Shown: positions 54,069-62,405 of the stretch, piece after piece | Position numbering within the stretch: the stretch's first letter is position 1 | Layout of the letters: each line of letters begins with the position of its first letter | DNA from: Chryseobacterium indologenes | Lineage (GTDB): Bacteria; Bacteroidota; Bacteroidia; Flavobacteriales; Weeksellaceae | DNA: 64,000 nucleotides | Direction: 5' to 3' | Assembly: GCF_002025665.1 (NCBI RefSeq) | Contig: NZ_CP018786.1 | Span: 248,001-312,000, forward strand | Notes under the pieces: model-generated | The model's database searches: none | What the model was told of the DNA's origin: nothing | What the model saw: the letters and a program-made list of their open reading frames with translations, nothing else | Program-made: the position numbers and the translations under genes

Positions 54069-55198
54069 GAAAACTAAACTTTTATTTTTTATTTCTTGTC
54101 TTAGCTTTTCTTACTTCATGCCGTACAGATGAAATTATTGTCCGTCAGGAAGTGGTAGAAGGGCTTCCTTCAGAAAATACGGCAATAAAAGGCTTCTATA
54201 TGCTCAATGAAGGAAACATGGGAAGTAATAAATGTACCCTTGATTTTTTTGATTACACCAAAGGAACCTATTACCGGAATATCTATGCTGAAATCAATCC
54301 GAATGTGGTAAAAGAGCTGGGAGATGTAGGAAATGATATCAAAGTGTACGGAAGCAAACTTTATATCGTTGTCAATGTTTCCAACAAAATTGAAGTGCTG
54401 GATGCTAAAACAGCTAAACGTATTACTTCTATTCCATTGCAAAACTGCAGATATCTGGCCTTCAAAGGAGGGAAAGCTTATGCGAGCAGCTATGCCGGAC
54501 CTGTAGCCATTAATCCCAAAGCCCCAAAAGGAAAAGTAGTGGAGATTGATACCACTTCTCTTTCTATTCAACGTGAAGTGGTGGTAGGATATCAGCCGGA
54601 AGAAATGGAAATTGTAGGAAATACATTATTTGTAGCCAATTCCGGAGGATATAAGGCTCCCGATTATGACAATACTGTTTCTGTAATTGACTTAAATACT
54701 TTTACAGAACTCAAAAAAATAAATGTTGCCATCAATCTTCACCATATTAAAAAAGATAATTACGGAGATCTCTATGTAACCTCAAGAGGAGATTATTATA
54801 ATGTTCCTTCCAGTCTTTATTTATTAGATGCAGCCACGGGAACTGTTAAGAAAAATTTCAATCTCTCCGTGAGTGAAATGACGATCGTTAATGATAAACT
54901 GTATTTCTATGGGAACGAATTCAATTACAATACCCACAGTTATAAAAAAACATTTGGAATTATTGATGTAAAAACAGAACAGATCATCGCCAACAGAATT
55001 TTTGACAAAGAATATGAAGATGTCATTAAAACACCTTACGGAATTACCGTAAACCCAATCACAGAAGATATCTACATGACAGATGCCAGAAATTATGTAT
55101 CCATGGGATTTGTGTATTGCTTTGATAAAAACGGACATTTTAAATGGAAAACAGAAGGCGGAAATATCCCTGCCCACTTCGCTTTTTTATACAAATAA
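54065..55198 (+). CDS. BtuG-like surface beta-propeller lipoprotein
   Basis: A 377-residue lipoprotein with lipobox LTSC (Cys19). YncE-like propeller repeats follow, such as KIEVLDAKTAKRITSI, GKVVEIDTTSLSIQREV and NTVSVIDLNTFTELKKI. In Bacteroides, BtuG is a seven-bladed surface propeller that binds B12 very tightly and caps BtuB. This protein has the same size, fold type and position beside a riboswitch-controlled BtuB, overlapping it by four bases. Homology to BtuG itself is judged from these features, not from alignment. Confidence 0.8.
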   Translation: MRKLNFYFLFLVLAFLTSCRTDEIIVRQEVVEGLPSENTAIKGFYMLNEGNMGSNKCTLDFFDYTKGTYYRNIYAEINPNVVKELGDVGNDIKVYGSKLYIVVNVSNKIEVLDAKTAKRITSIPLQNCRYLAFKGGKAYASSYAGPVAINPKAPKGKVVEIDTTSLSIQREVVVGYQPEEMEIVGNTLFVANSGGYKAPDYDNTVSVIDLNTFTELKKINVAINLHHIKKDNYGDLYVTSRGDYYNVPSSLYLLDAATGTVKKNFNLSVSEMTIVNDKLYFYGNEFNYNTHSYKKTFGIIDVKTEQIIANRIFDKEYEDVIKTPYGITVNPITEDIYMTDARNYVSMGFVYCFDKNGHFKWKTEGGNIPAHFAFLYK

Positions 55199-55212
55199 CC
55201 AAACTTTAAGAA

Positions 55213-56406
55213 ATGAACAGAAATAGCTTTACTTATTTGAAAATCGGATTTCTATCCTGCTTCCTTGTAGGAGTGATCGCCTGTAAACATGATGATGAAA
55301 ATGAATTTACATTTAATGGACTTGATGATTCCTATACCATTGAACGTTTAAAGGTTTTGAGTATTCCTACCAATGCCTCAGGATCGGTTACATGGAGTAT
55401 TAATGATTCTATTATCTCTCAAAATTCAGAACTTGAATTCATCAGTCCTACTGCAGAAGCTTATCCTTTGACATTAAAGATTAGTAATAAAGGAAACGAG
55501 CAGGTTTTTCATTCTAAAATAATTGTTACCAAAGAAAAAACACCTTATAGTAAATACATTTCCAAAGTATTGGAGTTCCGTCCTGCTGTAGGGCAGTTCA
55601 TGAACGAAATTCCGGAATATTTACCTGGAAATACCGTTGCAAATATGCTTCAGAAAGCAAACGAATCCTTAGTAGGAGGTAATTCTACCATGATCAGTCT
55701 CGGAGGATATGGAGGATATGTAGTGTTCGGTTTTGATCACACGATTCCCAACCTGAATGGACGTGATTTTAAAGTACTGGGAAATGCATTCTTTGGAAAT
55801 GATGCAAATGAGCCACGCTCAGGATCCTGTGAACCGGGAATTATTATGGTGGCTTACGACAGAAATAAAAATGGAAAACCAGATAATGATGAATGGTACG
55901 AAATTGCAGGCAGCGAATATTTCAAAAATGCTACAGTTAAAGACTACAGCATAACCTATCATAAACCTAACGAAAATAAAGCACCTGTACCCGGAACTGA
56001 ATTCTGGCAGACAGATGTAGAATATATCAAGTGGAATGACAATCTGGGAAATCAGGGATTCAAAACAAAGAATACTTTCCACGTCCAGAGCTATTATCCT
56101 TTATGGTTTACAGATCCTTCTTACAGTTTTTCAGGAACCAGGCTGGCTAATAACTTCTTCGATCAGAGTGGTGACGGTTCTTATTGGGTAGGAAAATCAT
56201 ACGAGTTCGGATATGCAGATAATGCCCCGAATAATGATGATGCCTCCAATATCGATATTTCCTGGGCGGTAGACAGAAGTGGGAAATATGTGAAACTTCC
56301 GGGAGTAGACTTTATGAAAATATATACAGGAGTCAATCAGGAAGCCGGTTGGCTGGGAGAAGTTTCTACAGAAGTAGCTGGAGCTTACGATCTACATTTC
56401 AAATAA
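55213..56406 (+). CDS. Cell-surface lipoprotein of the B12 operon, possible corrinoid-binding protein
   Basis: A 397-residue lipoprotein (lipobox VIAC, Cys24). An N-terminal PKD-like domain (about residues 30-110) has the phrase VTWSINDSIISQNSELEF. A larger domain follows, with MISLGGYGGYVVFGFDH, PGIIMVAYDRNKNGKPDNDEWYEIAG and SNIDISWAVDRSG (key residues only). The type is found next to BtuB/BtuG in other Bacteroidota, where additional surface lipoproteins of the locus bind corrinoids. It may be a BtuH-like partner; this is uncertain. The gap to the BtuG-like gene is 14 bases. Confidence 0.7.
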   Translation: MNRNSFTYLKIGFLSCFLVGVIACKHDDENEFTFNGLDDSYTIERLKVLSIPTNASGSVTWSINDSIISQNSELEFISPTAEAYPLTLKISNKGNEQVFHSKIIVTKEKTPYSKYISKVLEFRPAVGQFMNEIPEYLPGNTVANMLQKANESLVGGNSTMISLGGYGGYVVFGFDHTIPNLNGRDFKVLGNAFFGNDANEPRSGSCEPGIIMVAYDRNKNGKPDNDEWYEIAGSEYFKNATVKDYSITYHKPNENKAPVPGTEFWQTDVEYIKWNDNLGNQGFKTKNTFHVQSYYPLWFTDPSYSFSGTRLANNFFDQSGDGSYWVGKSYEFGYADNAPNNDDASNIDISWAVDRSGKYVKLPGVDFMKIYTGVNQEAGWLGEVSTEVAGAYDLHFK

Positions 56407-56434
56407 TAATACAATCTATTTAAATTAATAAAAA

Positions 56435-58693
56435 ATGAAAAAGTTTTATCTTTTTATGATGCTTTTTCTGTTTGCATGCTTATCAACTGCACAGATAAAA
56501 GTTCAAGGTGTACCCAGAAATGATATTTCAGGGATCAGCAAGCTTAATACCACTACCATCAGTTTTTCTGATATTCAGTATTGGGTAGGATCAGGAACCA
56601 ACCAGGCTGCTTTTGTAGTACAGTGGAACGACAGTAAGAATCCTGATGCCATGGTTTGGGGATTCAAATGGAACGGAAATGCTACCGGAGAAGATATGCT
56701 GAAAGCTATTGCTAAGGCAGACCACAGATTATACACTTTGTTGTATCAGGGAACGCAGTTCGGTTCAGCAGTTGGAGGGATTGGTTTTGATCTGAACGGT
56801 CAAGGAACCAATGCACTGATCAAAAGCGGAAATGCCACTTATCCACTATATCCGGTGAATGGCTTTGTGAATACTACAGCTTATGATTTTGACAGCTACA
56901 CGATTGTAGATGCGGCTAACGATCACTGGCAGTCCGGATGGACGGTTAACGGGTACTGGTCATATTGGGTAAAGAACCCTGCAGATGCTGATTTCGGGTA
57001 TTCTAGTGTTGGAGCTTCTTCACGTGTATTGGAAAATGGTTCTTGGGATGTCTGGAATTTTAACGTAGGATTTAATCAAACTCCGGTTTCTTCTACCATC
57101 ACTCCGGTTTCTCCGTATGTCGCTTCCAATAACTTTACCAATGGATATTTCATGGTGAACGAAGAATGGTTTGGCCATACCAATGGTTCTGTGAACTTCA
57201 TTGACAATAACGGACAGATCAACTACCGTGTGTACAGCAATGCAAATAATAATCAGGCTTTCGGTGCCACTACGCAATACGGAACAATCTATGGTGATAA
57301 ATTCTATTTCGTGTCAAAACAAGCTGCTGATGGAGGAGATACTCAATATACACCTGGGGGAAGGTTGGTTGTAGCCAATGCGCAGACCATGCAGAAAATT
57401 GCGGGATTTAATAATATAGGAGGTGGTGATGGTAGATCATTTGTGGGAGTAAACGAACATAAAGGATACATCGGGACTTCTACTGGAATTGTTACTTTCA
57501 ATATTGATAATTTACAGGTAGGTTCTTTAATTACCGGAACAGGTGGAAACGGGCAGATCGGAAACATGATCCGTACTTCACAATATGTTTTTGCGGTGAA
57601 GCAGGGGGTAGGAATTTTAGTTATTAATCCTAATACTGATACGGTAGTGAGTACTATTACCGGAGGTTTCTATTCTGTGGCTCAGGCTAAAGACGGAAGT
57701 GTTTGGGGAATTCAGGATCAAAAACTGATCAACATTAATCCTACAACTTTTGCAACACAGGTTTACAATATTCCTACAACGAAATATATCGGAGACTGGG
57801 GCGCATGGAATGCCGGTAAATTTTCAGCAAGTAATAAAGAGAATGCTTTATATTGGATCAATTCAATCAGCAGCTGGAGCTCAGGAACACAGATTGTAAG
57901 ATTTGATGTAACAACGAAAACATTCAACGAAAACTTTGCTGCAATTCCTGGACAAACAGGTCAGTTTAAACAAATTCCTTATGGAGCTGCACTTCGTGTA
58001 AACCCTATTACCGGAGAATTGGTTCTGAATACCACAGAAAGCGGATACGGTGCACACTACCAGAAAAACTGGATTCATACCTATGATATGACCGGTGCAC
58101 TTATTAATACAAAAACATTGAATGACTATTATTGGTTCCCTTCATTGACAGTATTTACCAATAATTCAGCTCCTGTTGTAAGTAACGTTTTACCTTCACA
58201 GGTTACAGCAGGAAATACAACTGCAATTGATCTGAAATCAATCGTTTCTGATGCTGATAATTTGGCTGTGTCAGTAGTAAAGTCAATCAAATCAAACAGT
58301 AATCCTACAACCGTTTCTGCTGTGATTAATGAGAATGATGAATTGGTTCTTACACCACTTGTTTCAGGGACGTCTGATATTGTGATCAGTTTTAACTCAA
58401 ACGGTAAACTTGTAGAAAAAACACTTACAGTAAACAGTACTGCTTCCACTTTGGCAACCGCTGAGGTGAAGAAACTTGAATTTGGTATTTATCCGAATCC
58501 GGTTACCGATATTCTTACTCTTAAAACTCAGGAGAAAATCCAGAATATTTCTATGTATGATGCTTCAGGCAGAGTAGTGAATGCACAACTGAATAACGGA
58601 CAGATCAATGTAAGCTCACTTCCAAAAGGTATTTATATTTTGAAAGCCGTGACAGATAAAGCTGTATATCAGCAAAAAGTAATCAAAAACTAA
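56435..58693 (+). CDS. DUF5074-like propeller protein with T9SS sorting domain, B12 operon
   Basis: A 752-residue secreted protein. The signal peptide ends STAQ (residue 19). Residues 20-210 resemble the ISGISKLNTTTISFSDIQYWVG-type domain seen in surface B12-locus proteins (landmarks W, G). A beta-propeller region follows with YGDKFYFVSKQ, VVANAQTMQKI and VFAVKQGVGILVI. An Ig-like segment lies at about 590-670. The final 75 residues (FGIYPNPVTD through KGIYILK to QKVIKN) are a type A T9SS sorting domain. The architecture suggests a surface-exposed protein aiding corrinoid capture. A terminator follows. Confidence 0.78.
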   Translation: MKKFYLFMMLFLFACLSTAQIKVQGVPRNDISGISKLNTTTISFSDIQYWVGSGTNQAAFVVQWNDSKNPDAMVWGFKWNGNATGEDMLKAIAKADHRLYTLLYQGTQFGSAVGGIGFDLNGQGTNALIKSGNATYPLYPVNGFVNTTAYDFDSYTIVDAANDHWQSGWTVNGYWSYWVKNPADADFGYSSVGASSRVLENGSWDVWNFNVGFNQTPVSSTITPVSPYVASNNFTNGYFMVNEEWFGHTNGSVNFIDNNGQINYRVYSNANNNQAFGATTQYGTIYGDKFYFVSKQAADGGDTQYTPGGRLVVANAQTMQKIAGFNNIGGGDGRSFVGVNEHKGYIGTSTGIVTFNIDNLQVGSLITGTGGNGQIGNMIRTSQYVFAVKQGVGILVINPNTDTVVSTITGGFYSVAQAKDGSVWGIQDQKLININPTTFATQVYNIPTTKYIGDWGAWNAGKFSASNKENALYWINSISSWSSGTQIVRFDVTTKTFNENFAAIPGQTGQFKQIPYGAALRVNPITGELVLNTTESGYGAHYQKNWIHTYDMTGALINTKTLNDYYWFPSLTVFTNNSAPVVSNVLPSQVTAGNTTAIDLKSIVSDADNLAVSVVKSIKSNSNPTTVSAVINENDELVLTPLVSGTSDIVISFNSNGKLVEKTLTVNSTASTLATAEVKKLEFGIYPNPVTDILTLKTQEKIQNISMYDASGRVVNAQLNNGQINVSSLPKGIYILKAVTDKAVYQQKVIKN

Positions 58694-58721
58694 TAGTATT
58701 TTAGTTCGTAATCTTGTTAAT

Positions 58722-58756
58722 AAAACCCCTGATTAGTTTTGATCAGGGGTTTTTAT
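58722..58756 (+). terminator. Terminator after the B12 operon
   Basis: AAAACCCCTGAT and ATCAGGGGTTTT form a 12-base-pair stem with a T run. Confidence 0.92.
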
Positions 58757-58808
58757 TTATCATTCAACATCATTATGAACCGGATATGATTCTAGATTGG
58801 ATATAAAA

Positions 58809-58839
58809 AACCCGGCAAGCTTGAAAAGCTTGCCGGGTT
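58809..58839 (-). terminator. Terminator of the first CLGC protein gene (minus strand)
   Basis: CCCGGCAAGCTT and AAGCTTGCCGGG pair across a GAA loop. The minus strand then reads into TTTTTTATAT, so it ends leftward transcription. Confidence 0.9.
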
Positions 58840-58859
58840 CGGTTTGTTATGTATCTTTT

Positions 58860-59648
58860 TTATTTGATAATCACTTTTTTAGAGTATGTTTTTCCTTCTT
58901 TTGTCTGAAGTTTCATAATATATACTCCTTGTGGTTGTTTGGTTTCAAAAGAATTTGATGTCAGTTTAGAACGGAATACTTCTTTTCCTGAAGTATTGGT
59001 AAGAGTAACCTCTGAACCTTCAGCAGAAACATTTTTATCAAGAGTAAACTGTCCATCCTTGCTGTGAGCCATGAAATTGATGAAAGGATCTTTGTATTGG
59101 TAAGCATAATATACTCTAAGCTCTCCGCCAATATTCAATAACCCTGAATTTACATTGATTTTAATACGGTCAAAAGGAATGTTCATGGTCATCTCAATTT
59201 CACCTTTGCTTGGATCACCTGCTCCAAGGTTGATCAGTTTTGTAGCAAGACTTGTGTAATCGTTATTGGAAACATCTCCATTAAACGTTTCAATAGATGC
59301 GCCACCCAATACCTGAGCAGATAGAGGAGTTCCGTTGGAACCAATAGCAATAACAAGTTTGTTGGTATTGTTCGCGATATTGGTAGTAGGGAAGATCAAT
59401 GTCTGTTCCGTTCTTGCAAGAAGACCTACTGAAACCTGCAAAGTAGAATAATCATTCTCGTTGCTTCCTACAGCATTTTGAGGATTCAATACACCACAAC
59501 CCAGACATACTCCAAGAACCTGATTGGTTTGGCTGCTTGCATAAGTTTTTACAATTTGTGCAGTAGACATTGCGCTCGTTAAAAATAGGAATGATGCCAG
59601 GATTGCAGCTTTCATCGTGCGTTGGCCAAATAATAAATAAGTTTTCAT
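58860..59648 (-). CDS. T9SS-sorted secreted protein, CLGC family paralogue A
   Basis: A 262-residue protein with a long signal region ending STAQ (residue 31). A domain of unknown function begins VLGVCLGCGVLNPQNAVGSNENDYS and contains QTLIFP near residue 83. The last 75 residues are a T9SS type A sorting domain (NGQFTL-like start, GVYIMKL, SKKVIIK end). It is a tandem paralogue of the protein at 59874. The Cys pair in CLGC and the Asn/Asp-rich start recur in both and may bind a metal. It has its own terminator. Confidence 0.75.
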   Translation of the reverse strand: MKTYLLFGQRTMKAAILASFLFLTSAMSTAQIVKTYASSQTNQVLGVCLGCGVLNPQNAVGSNENDYSTLQVSVGLLARTEQTLIFPTTNIANNTNKLVIAIGSNGTPLSAQVLGGASIETFNGDVSNNDYTSLATKLINLGAGDPSKGEIEMTMNIPFDRIKINVNSGLLNIGGELRVYYAYQYKDPFINFMAHSKDGQFTLDKNVSAEGSEVTLTNTSGKEVFRSKLTSNSFETKQPQGVYIMKLQTKEGKTYSKKVIIK

Positions 59649-59828
59649 ATATAGAAAAAATTTTGGGTTTTAGCTTTTTTGTAAATTTATAAATAAAATG
59701 ATTATGTTGCTTATTTTATTTCATAATTATGTGATTTGTTAATAATTTATTGATATTTGTAATTATGAATTTATTTTTATTTAATAACTATACGGTTGTA
59801 TTGATCTGATAATGAATGAAAAAAAATA

Positions 59829-59850
59829 CGGTAGCTTTAAAAGTCTACCG
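59829..59850 (-). terminator. Terminator of the second CLGC protein gene (minus strand)
   Basis: CGGTAG and CTACCG arms, with partial pairing of CTTT and AAAG inside. The minus strand continues ATTTTTTTT. Confidence 0.8.
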
Positions 59851-59873
59851 CATTTATCGTATCGCTTACTGAA

Positions 59874-60647
59874 TTATTTAATTAAAATTTTTCTGGAATA
59901 CGTTTTCCCTTCTTTGGTTTTTACATTCATGATATAAACACCCTCCGGTTGTTTTGACTCAAATGTATTTGATCTCAATGTAGAACGGAATACTTCTTTT
60001 CCTGAAGTATTGAATAAAATAACTTCTGAACCTTCTACAGGAACATTTCCGCCAAGAGTAATCTGGCCGTTTTGACTGTGAGCCATAATATTCATCAAGG
60101 GATCCTGGTAAGCATAATAAATTCTGAAACCACCACCGAGGCTGAGAACGCCACCTGTTAATCCGATTCTTATCCCATCATAAGGTTTTGTAGGTTTAAA
60201 TTCTACCGTACCTCTGTTAGGAGTTGCACCTAGTTTAAGAAGGCTTACATCAATTGTTCTTCGGTCGTCATTAGATGTACCGCCATTCATGGTTTCAAGC
60301 GTTACTCCGCTTAATAACTGTACAGATAATGGGATATTGTCTGTTCCGATTCCTACTACCAGCTTAGTATCTGATCTCAGGTCTGGGAAAATCAGCGTTT
60401 GCTGGATTCCTCCCAATAGCACTGTGCCCAATACCATTGTTGAATAGTCGTCTTCATTGTCTCCTACAGCATTAAGCGGATTATCTATGCGACATCCAAG
60501 GCAGGCTACTCCGAATACTCCAGAGCTTTGTGCATGAGCATAAATTCTGTTTTGTGCCATTGACATGGTGCTGGCAGAAAATAAAAATAAAGCCATCAAT
60601 CCGGCTTTTAAAGAAGTTGGGCTTCCCGAAAATAAATTGAATTTCAT
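59874..60647 (-). CDS. T9SS-sorted secreted protein, CLGC family paralogue B
   Basis: A 257-residue paralogue of the protein at 58860. The start at 60647 is chosen because from there the N terminus aligns with its sister; the frame upstream is extra. The signal ends SMAQ. The core begins FGVACLGCRIDNPLNAVGDNEDDYS, has QTLIFP, and ends in a T9SS sorting domain with GVYIMNVKTKEG and a terminal ILIK. A TAAATTTG -7 box lies upstream at 60678-60685 on the minus strand. The two copies look like a tandem duplication. Confidence 0.75.
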   Translation of the reverse strand: MKFNLFSGSPTSLKAGLMALFLFSASTMSMAQNRIYAHAQSSGVFGVACLGCRIDNPLNAVGDNEDDYSTMVLGTVLLGGIQQTLIFPDLRSDTKLVVGIGTDNIPLSVQLLSGVTLETMNGGTSNDDRRTIDVSLLKLGATPNRGTVEFKPTKPYDGIRIGLTGGVLSLGGGFRIYYAYQDPLMNIMAHSQNGQITLGGNVPVEGSEVILFNTSGKEVFRSTLRSNTFESKQPEGVYIMNVKTKEGKTYSRKILIK

Positions 60648-60677
60648 GTTATATATTTTAGAATGAATAGTTTTATT

Positions 60678-60685
60678 CAAATTTA
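60678..60685 (-). promoter_or_regulatory. -7 promoter element of CLGC paralogue B
   Basis: On the minus strand TAAATTTG matches TAnnTTTG, 30 bases before the start. No clear -33 element is visible. Confidence 0.4.
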
Positions 60686-60922
60686 AGGATTAATGGAAGA
60701 AGTATGAAATAATATTTCCATTATTGGTGATATTTTTAATGAAATTTAATATGACTTCACAGGCTGTGATGAAAATAACATAAGAAGTTTTGTCGGTGAG
60801 ATATGTTGACTGAAAAAATCCCGTTTTCTCTCGATAGAGTAGGTACAATAACTATAGAAAGCTTAAACCTGTTGATGCTTTTAGGAAGAAATTATTGAAA
60901 TATTATTATATATAGAAACGAA

Positions 60923-60948
60923 AAAAGGACTTTCGAAAAAGTCCTTTT
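60923..60948 (-). terminator. Terminator of the rpsT/tRNA-Glu unit
   Basis: AAAAGGACTTT and AAAGTCCTTTT pair, followed on the minus strand by TTTTTTCG. It stands one base after the last tRNA. Confidence 0.88.
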
Positions 60949-60949
60949 G

Positions 60950-61021
60950 TAGCCCGTAGGGGAATCGAACCCCTCTTACCAGAATGAAAATCTGAGGTCC
61001 TAACCGATAGACGAACGGGCC
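60950..61021 (-). tRNA. tRNA-Glu (anticodon UUC), copy 3 in transcription order
   Basis: The cloverleaf closes with GGCCCGT against ACGGGCT (one G-U). The anticodon stem is TCAGA/TCTGG around the loop TTTTCAT, giving anticodon UUC. The T arm is AGGGG-TTCGATT-CCCCT. It is identical to the two copies upstream. Confidence 0.97.
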
Positions 61022-61084
61022 CTCTATCTTCCATTACCGAAGTAATGTGTTAGTTTTTGTTTTTATAAGTGTCAACTCTTATTG

Positions 61085-61156
61085 TAGCCCGTAGGGGAAT
61101 CGAACCCCTCTTACCAGAATGAAAATCTGAGGTCCTAACCGATAGACGAACGGGCC
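61085..61156 (-). tRNA. tRNA-Glu (anticodon UUC), copy 2
   Basis: Identical in all 72 bases to its neighbours. A hairpin at 61198-61229 (TATAAAACCAC against GTGGTCTTATA) lies between this copy and the next one upstream. It lacks a T run and is probably a processing spacer. Confidence 0.97.
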
Positions 61157-61238
61157 GGTTAGATTTATTTAAATATAGCTTTTTCTACGGCGATCTTTAT
61201 AAAACCACCGTTGTTACAGTGGTCTTATAAGATGTAAG

Positions 61239-61310
61239 TAGCCCGTAGGGGAATCGAACCCCTCTTACCAGAATGAAAATCTGAGGTCCTAACCGATAGA
61301 CGAACGGGCC
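61239..61310 (-). tRNA. tRNA-Glu (anticodon UUC), copy 1
   Basis: The first of three identical copies in the direction of transcription. It begins 10 bases after the rpsT stop with no terminator between, so S20 and the tRNAs likely share a transcript. Confidence 0.97.
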
Positions 61311-61320
61311 AGCTATATTG

Positions 61321-61575
61321 TTACGCTAATTTATTAACGTGCTTTGTTAATTTGCTTTTCAAGTTAGCCGCTTTGTTCTTGTGGATAATATTTTTCTTAG
61401 CTAATTTATCCAATAAAGCGATAACTTTTGGCAATTGTTCTGTAGCAGCAGCTTTGTTCTCTTCATTTCTTAAAGCTTTTAAAGCTGTTCTAGCAGTCTT
61501 GTGGTAATATCTGTTACGAAGTCTTCTAGTTTCGTTTTGTCTGATTCTCTTTAGTGCTGATTTATGATTTGCCAT
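61321..61575 (-). CDS. rpsT: 30S ribosomal protein S20
   Basis: An 84-residue basic protein of the small ribosomal subunit. It starts [15 protein letters not shown] and has the helical, Lys/Arg/Ala-rich family pattern with [12 protein letters not shown] near the end. The ATG at 61575 is chosen because S20 begins with MANHKSA; the seven residues upstream in frame are not part of the family. It carries its own promoter and precedes three tRNA-Glu genes. Confidence 0.98.
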   Translation of the reverse strand: MANHKSALKRIRQNETRRLRNRYYHKTARTALKALRNEENKAAATEQLPKVIALLDKLAKKNIIHKNKAANLKSKLTKHVNKLA

Positions 61576-61593
61576 ATCGTTTAAATGTGAGTG

Positions 61594-61624
61594 CAAAACT
61601 ATAAACTTTTTTTTAAACTACCAA
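61594..61624 (-). promoter_or_regulatory. Predicted promoter of rpsT-(tRNA-Glu)x3
   Basis: On the minus strand TTG (61624-61622), 20 bases, then TAGTTTTG (61601-61594), a full consensus match, 18 bases before the S20 start. Confidence 0.68.
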
Positions 61625-61641
61625 ATTTATTTTTAAAAATT

Positions 61642-61962
61642 TTAATTTTCTTCTGATAGGTACTTTCTCAGTTTATTTATTGCTTGTTCTATTTTTAAAT
61701 TTTCTTGTTCTTTCTCTATTTTTTTGATCGTATTTCCCAGCATGATCAGTGCATTATTCCATTCTCCAGTGGTATTGGTGAAAGTAAGTTCGTCAATTGT
61801 TACTTCAAAAGCAACCCTTTCTCCAGTCCTGTAAAGTCTGAAACTGATTTTATCATCTCTGCCTGTAATCCCGCCTTCATTGATTTGTAAATCATAACTT
61901 TTTGGGTTAGAGTGGATTTTCTTAAAAAGCAATTTCGCTTCTTGTATTTTTAAATCCGGCAT
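61642..61962 (-). CDS. Hypothetical protein, 106 residues
   Basis: A small soluble protein of no family I recognise. The N-terminal two thirds look like a compact beta-rich domain with SYDLQINEGGITGRDD, ISFRLYRTGERVAFEV and ELTFTNTTGEW. The last 35 residues form a charged coiled coil (IKKIEKEQENLKIEQAINKL). No signal peptide. Its stop is 17 bases before the rpsT promoter region and it may run into that unit. Confidence 0.65.
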   Translation of the reverse strand: MPDLKIQEAKLLFKKIHSNPKSYDLQINEGGITGRDDKISFRLYRTGERVAFEVTIDELTFTNTTGEWNNALIMLGNTIKKIEKEQENLKIEQAINKLRKYLSEEN

Positions 61963-62302
61963 GATATAAAATTTGATAGTCTGTAGAAAACTACAAACAA
62001 TGATTTATCAATAATATTTTTCATCGGTGTTTCCATATTTGTGTGACCAAGTATGGTAAAATTTTTGCAAATATAATGCTTTTGTGACATATAACATACG
62101 TGGAATGCTTTTTTCAAATAAAAGTTCCTATCTTTTCAGTATAATGGCAGGAATTATCAGGCTGTCAGTGTTCTAAAATTTTGTGTTCCTTCATGGATAT
62201 AAATCTCAAAATTTGAAAAGTTTTTCATCGCTATTAATGATTAAAAATATTTCTGAACGAGGGATTGGTATTGAAAATCAATAGTCTGTAATTTATTTTA
62301 AA
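61963..62302. other. Non-coding stretch of about 340 bases
   Basis: AT-rich and without a supported gene, repeat or RNA structure. It must hold the promoter of the 106-residue gene, but no full consensus box was found. Confidence 0.45.
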
Positions 62303-62337
62303 TAATAAAGAAGGGCAATTAATTGTCCTTCTTTATT
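62303..62337 (-). terminator. Terminator of the protease/nuclease gene
   Basis: AATAAAGAAGG and CCTTCTTTATT arms with a self-complementary CAATTAATTG between. It is 69 bases downstream of the minus-strand gene end and T-rich on both strands. Confidence 0.65.
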
Positions 62338-62405
62338 GTTCTCAAGAAAAGTTTGATGTTCTATATTTTCAGATTAAAAGTAACTTTTTAAGTAATCCAG
62401 GGAGT

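Noticed and set aside
60950..61310. Three regularly spaced identical 72-base units considered as a CRISPR-like or other repeat array
   Set aside because: Each unit folds into a complete tRNA-Glu with anticodon UUC.
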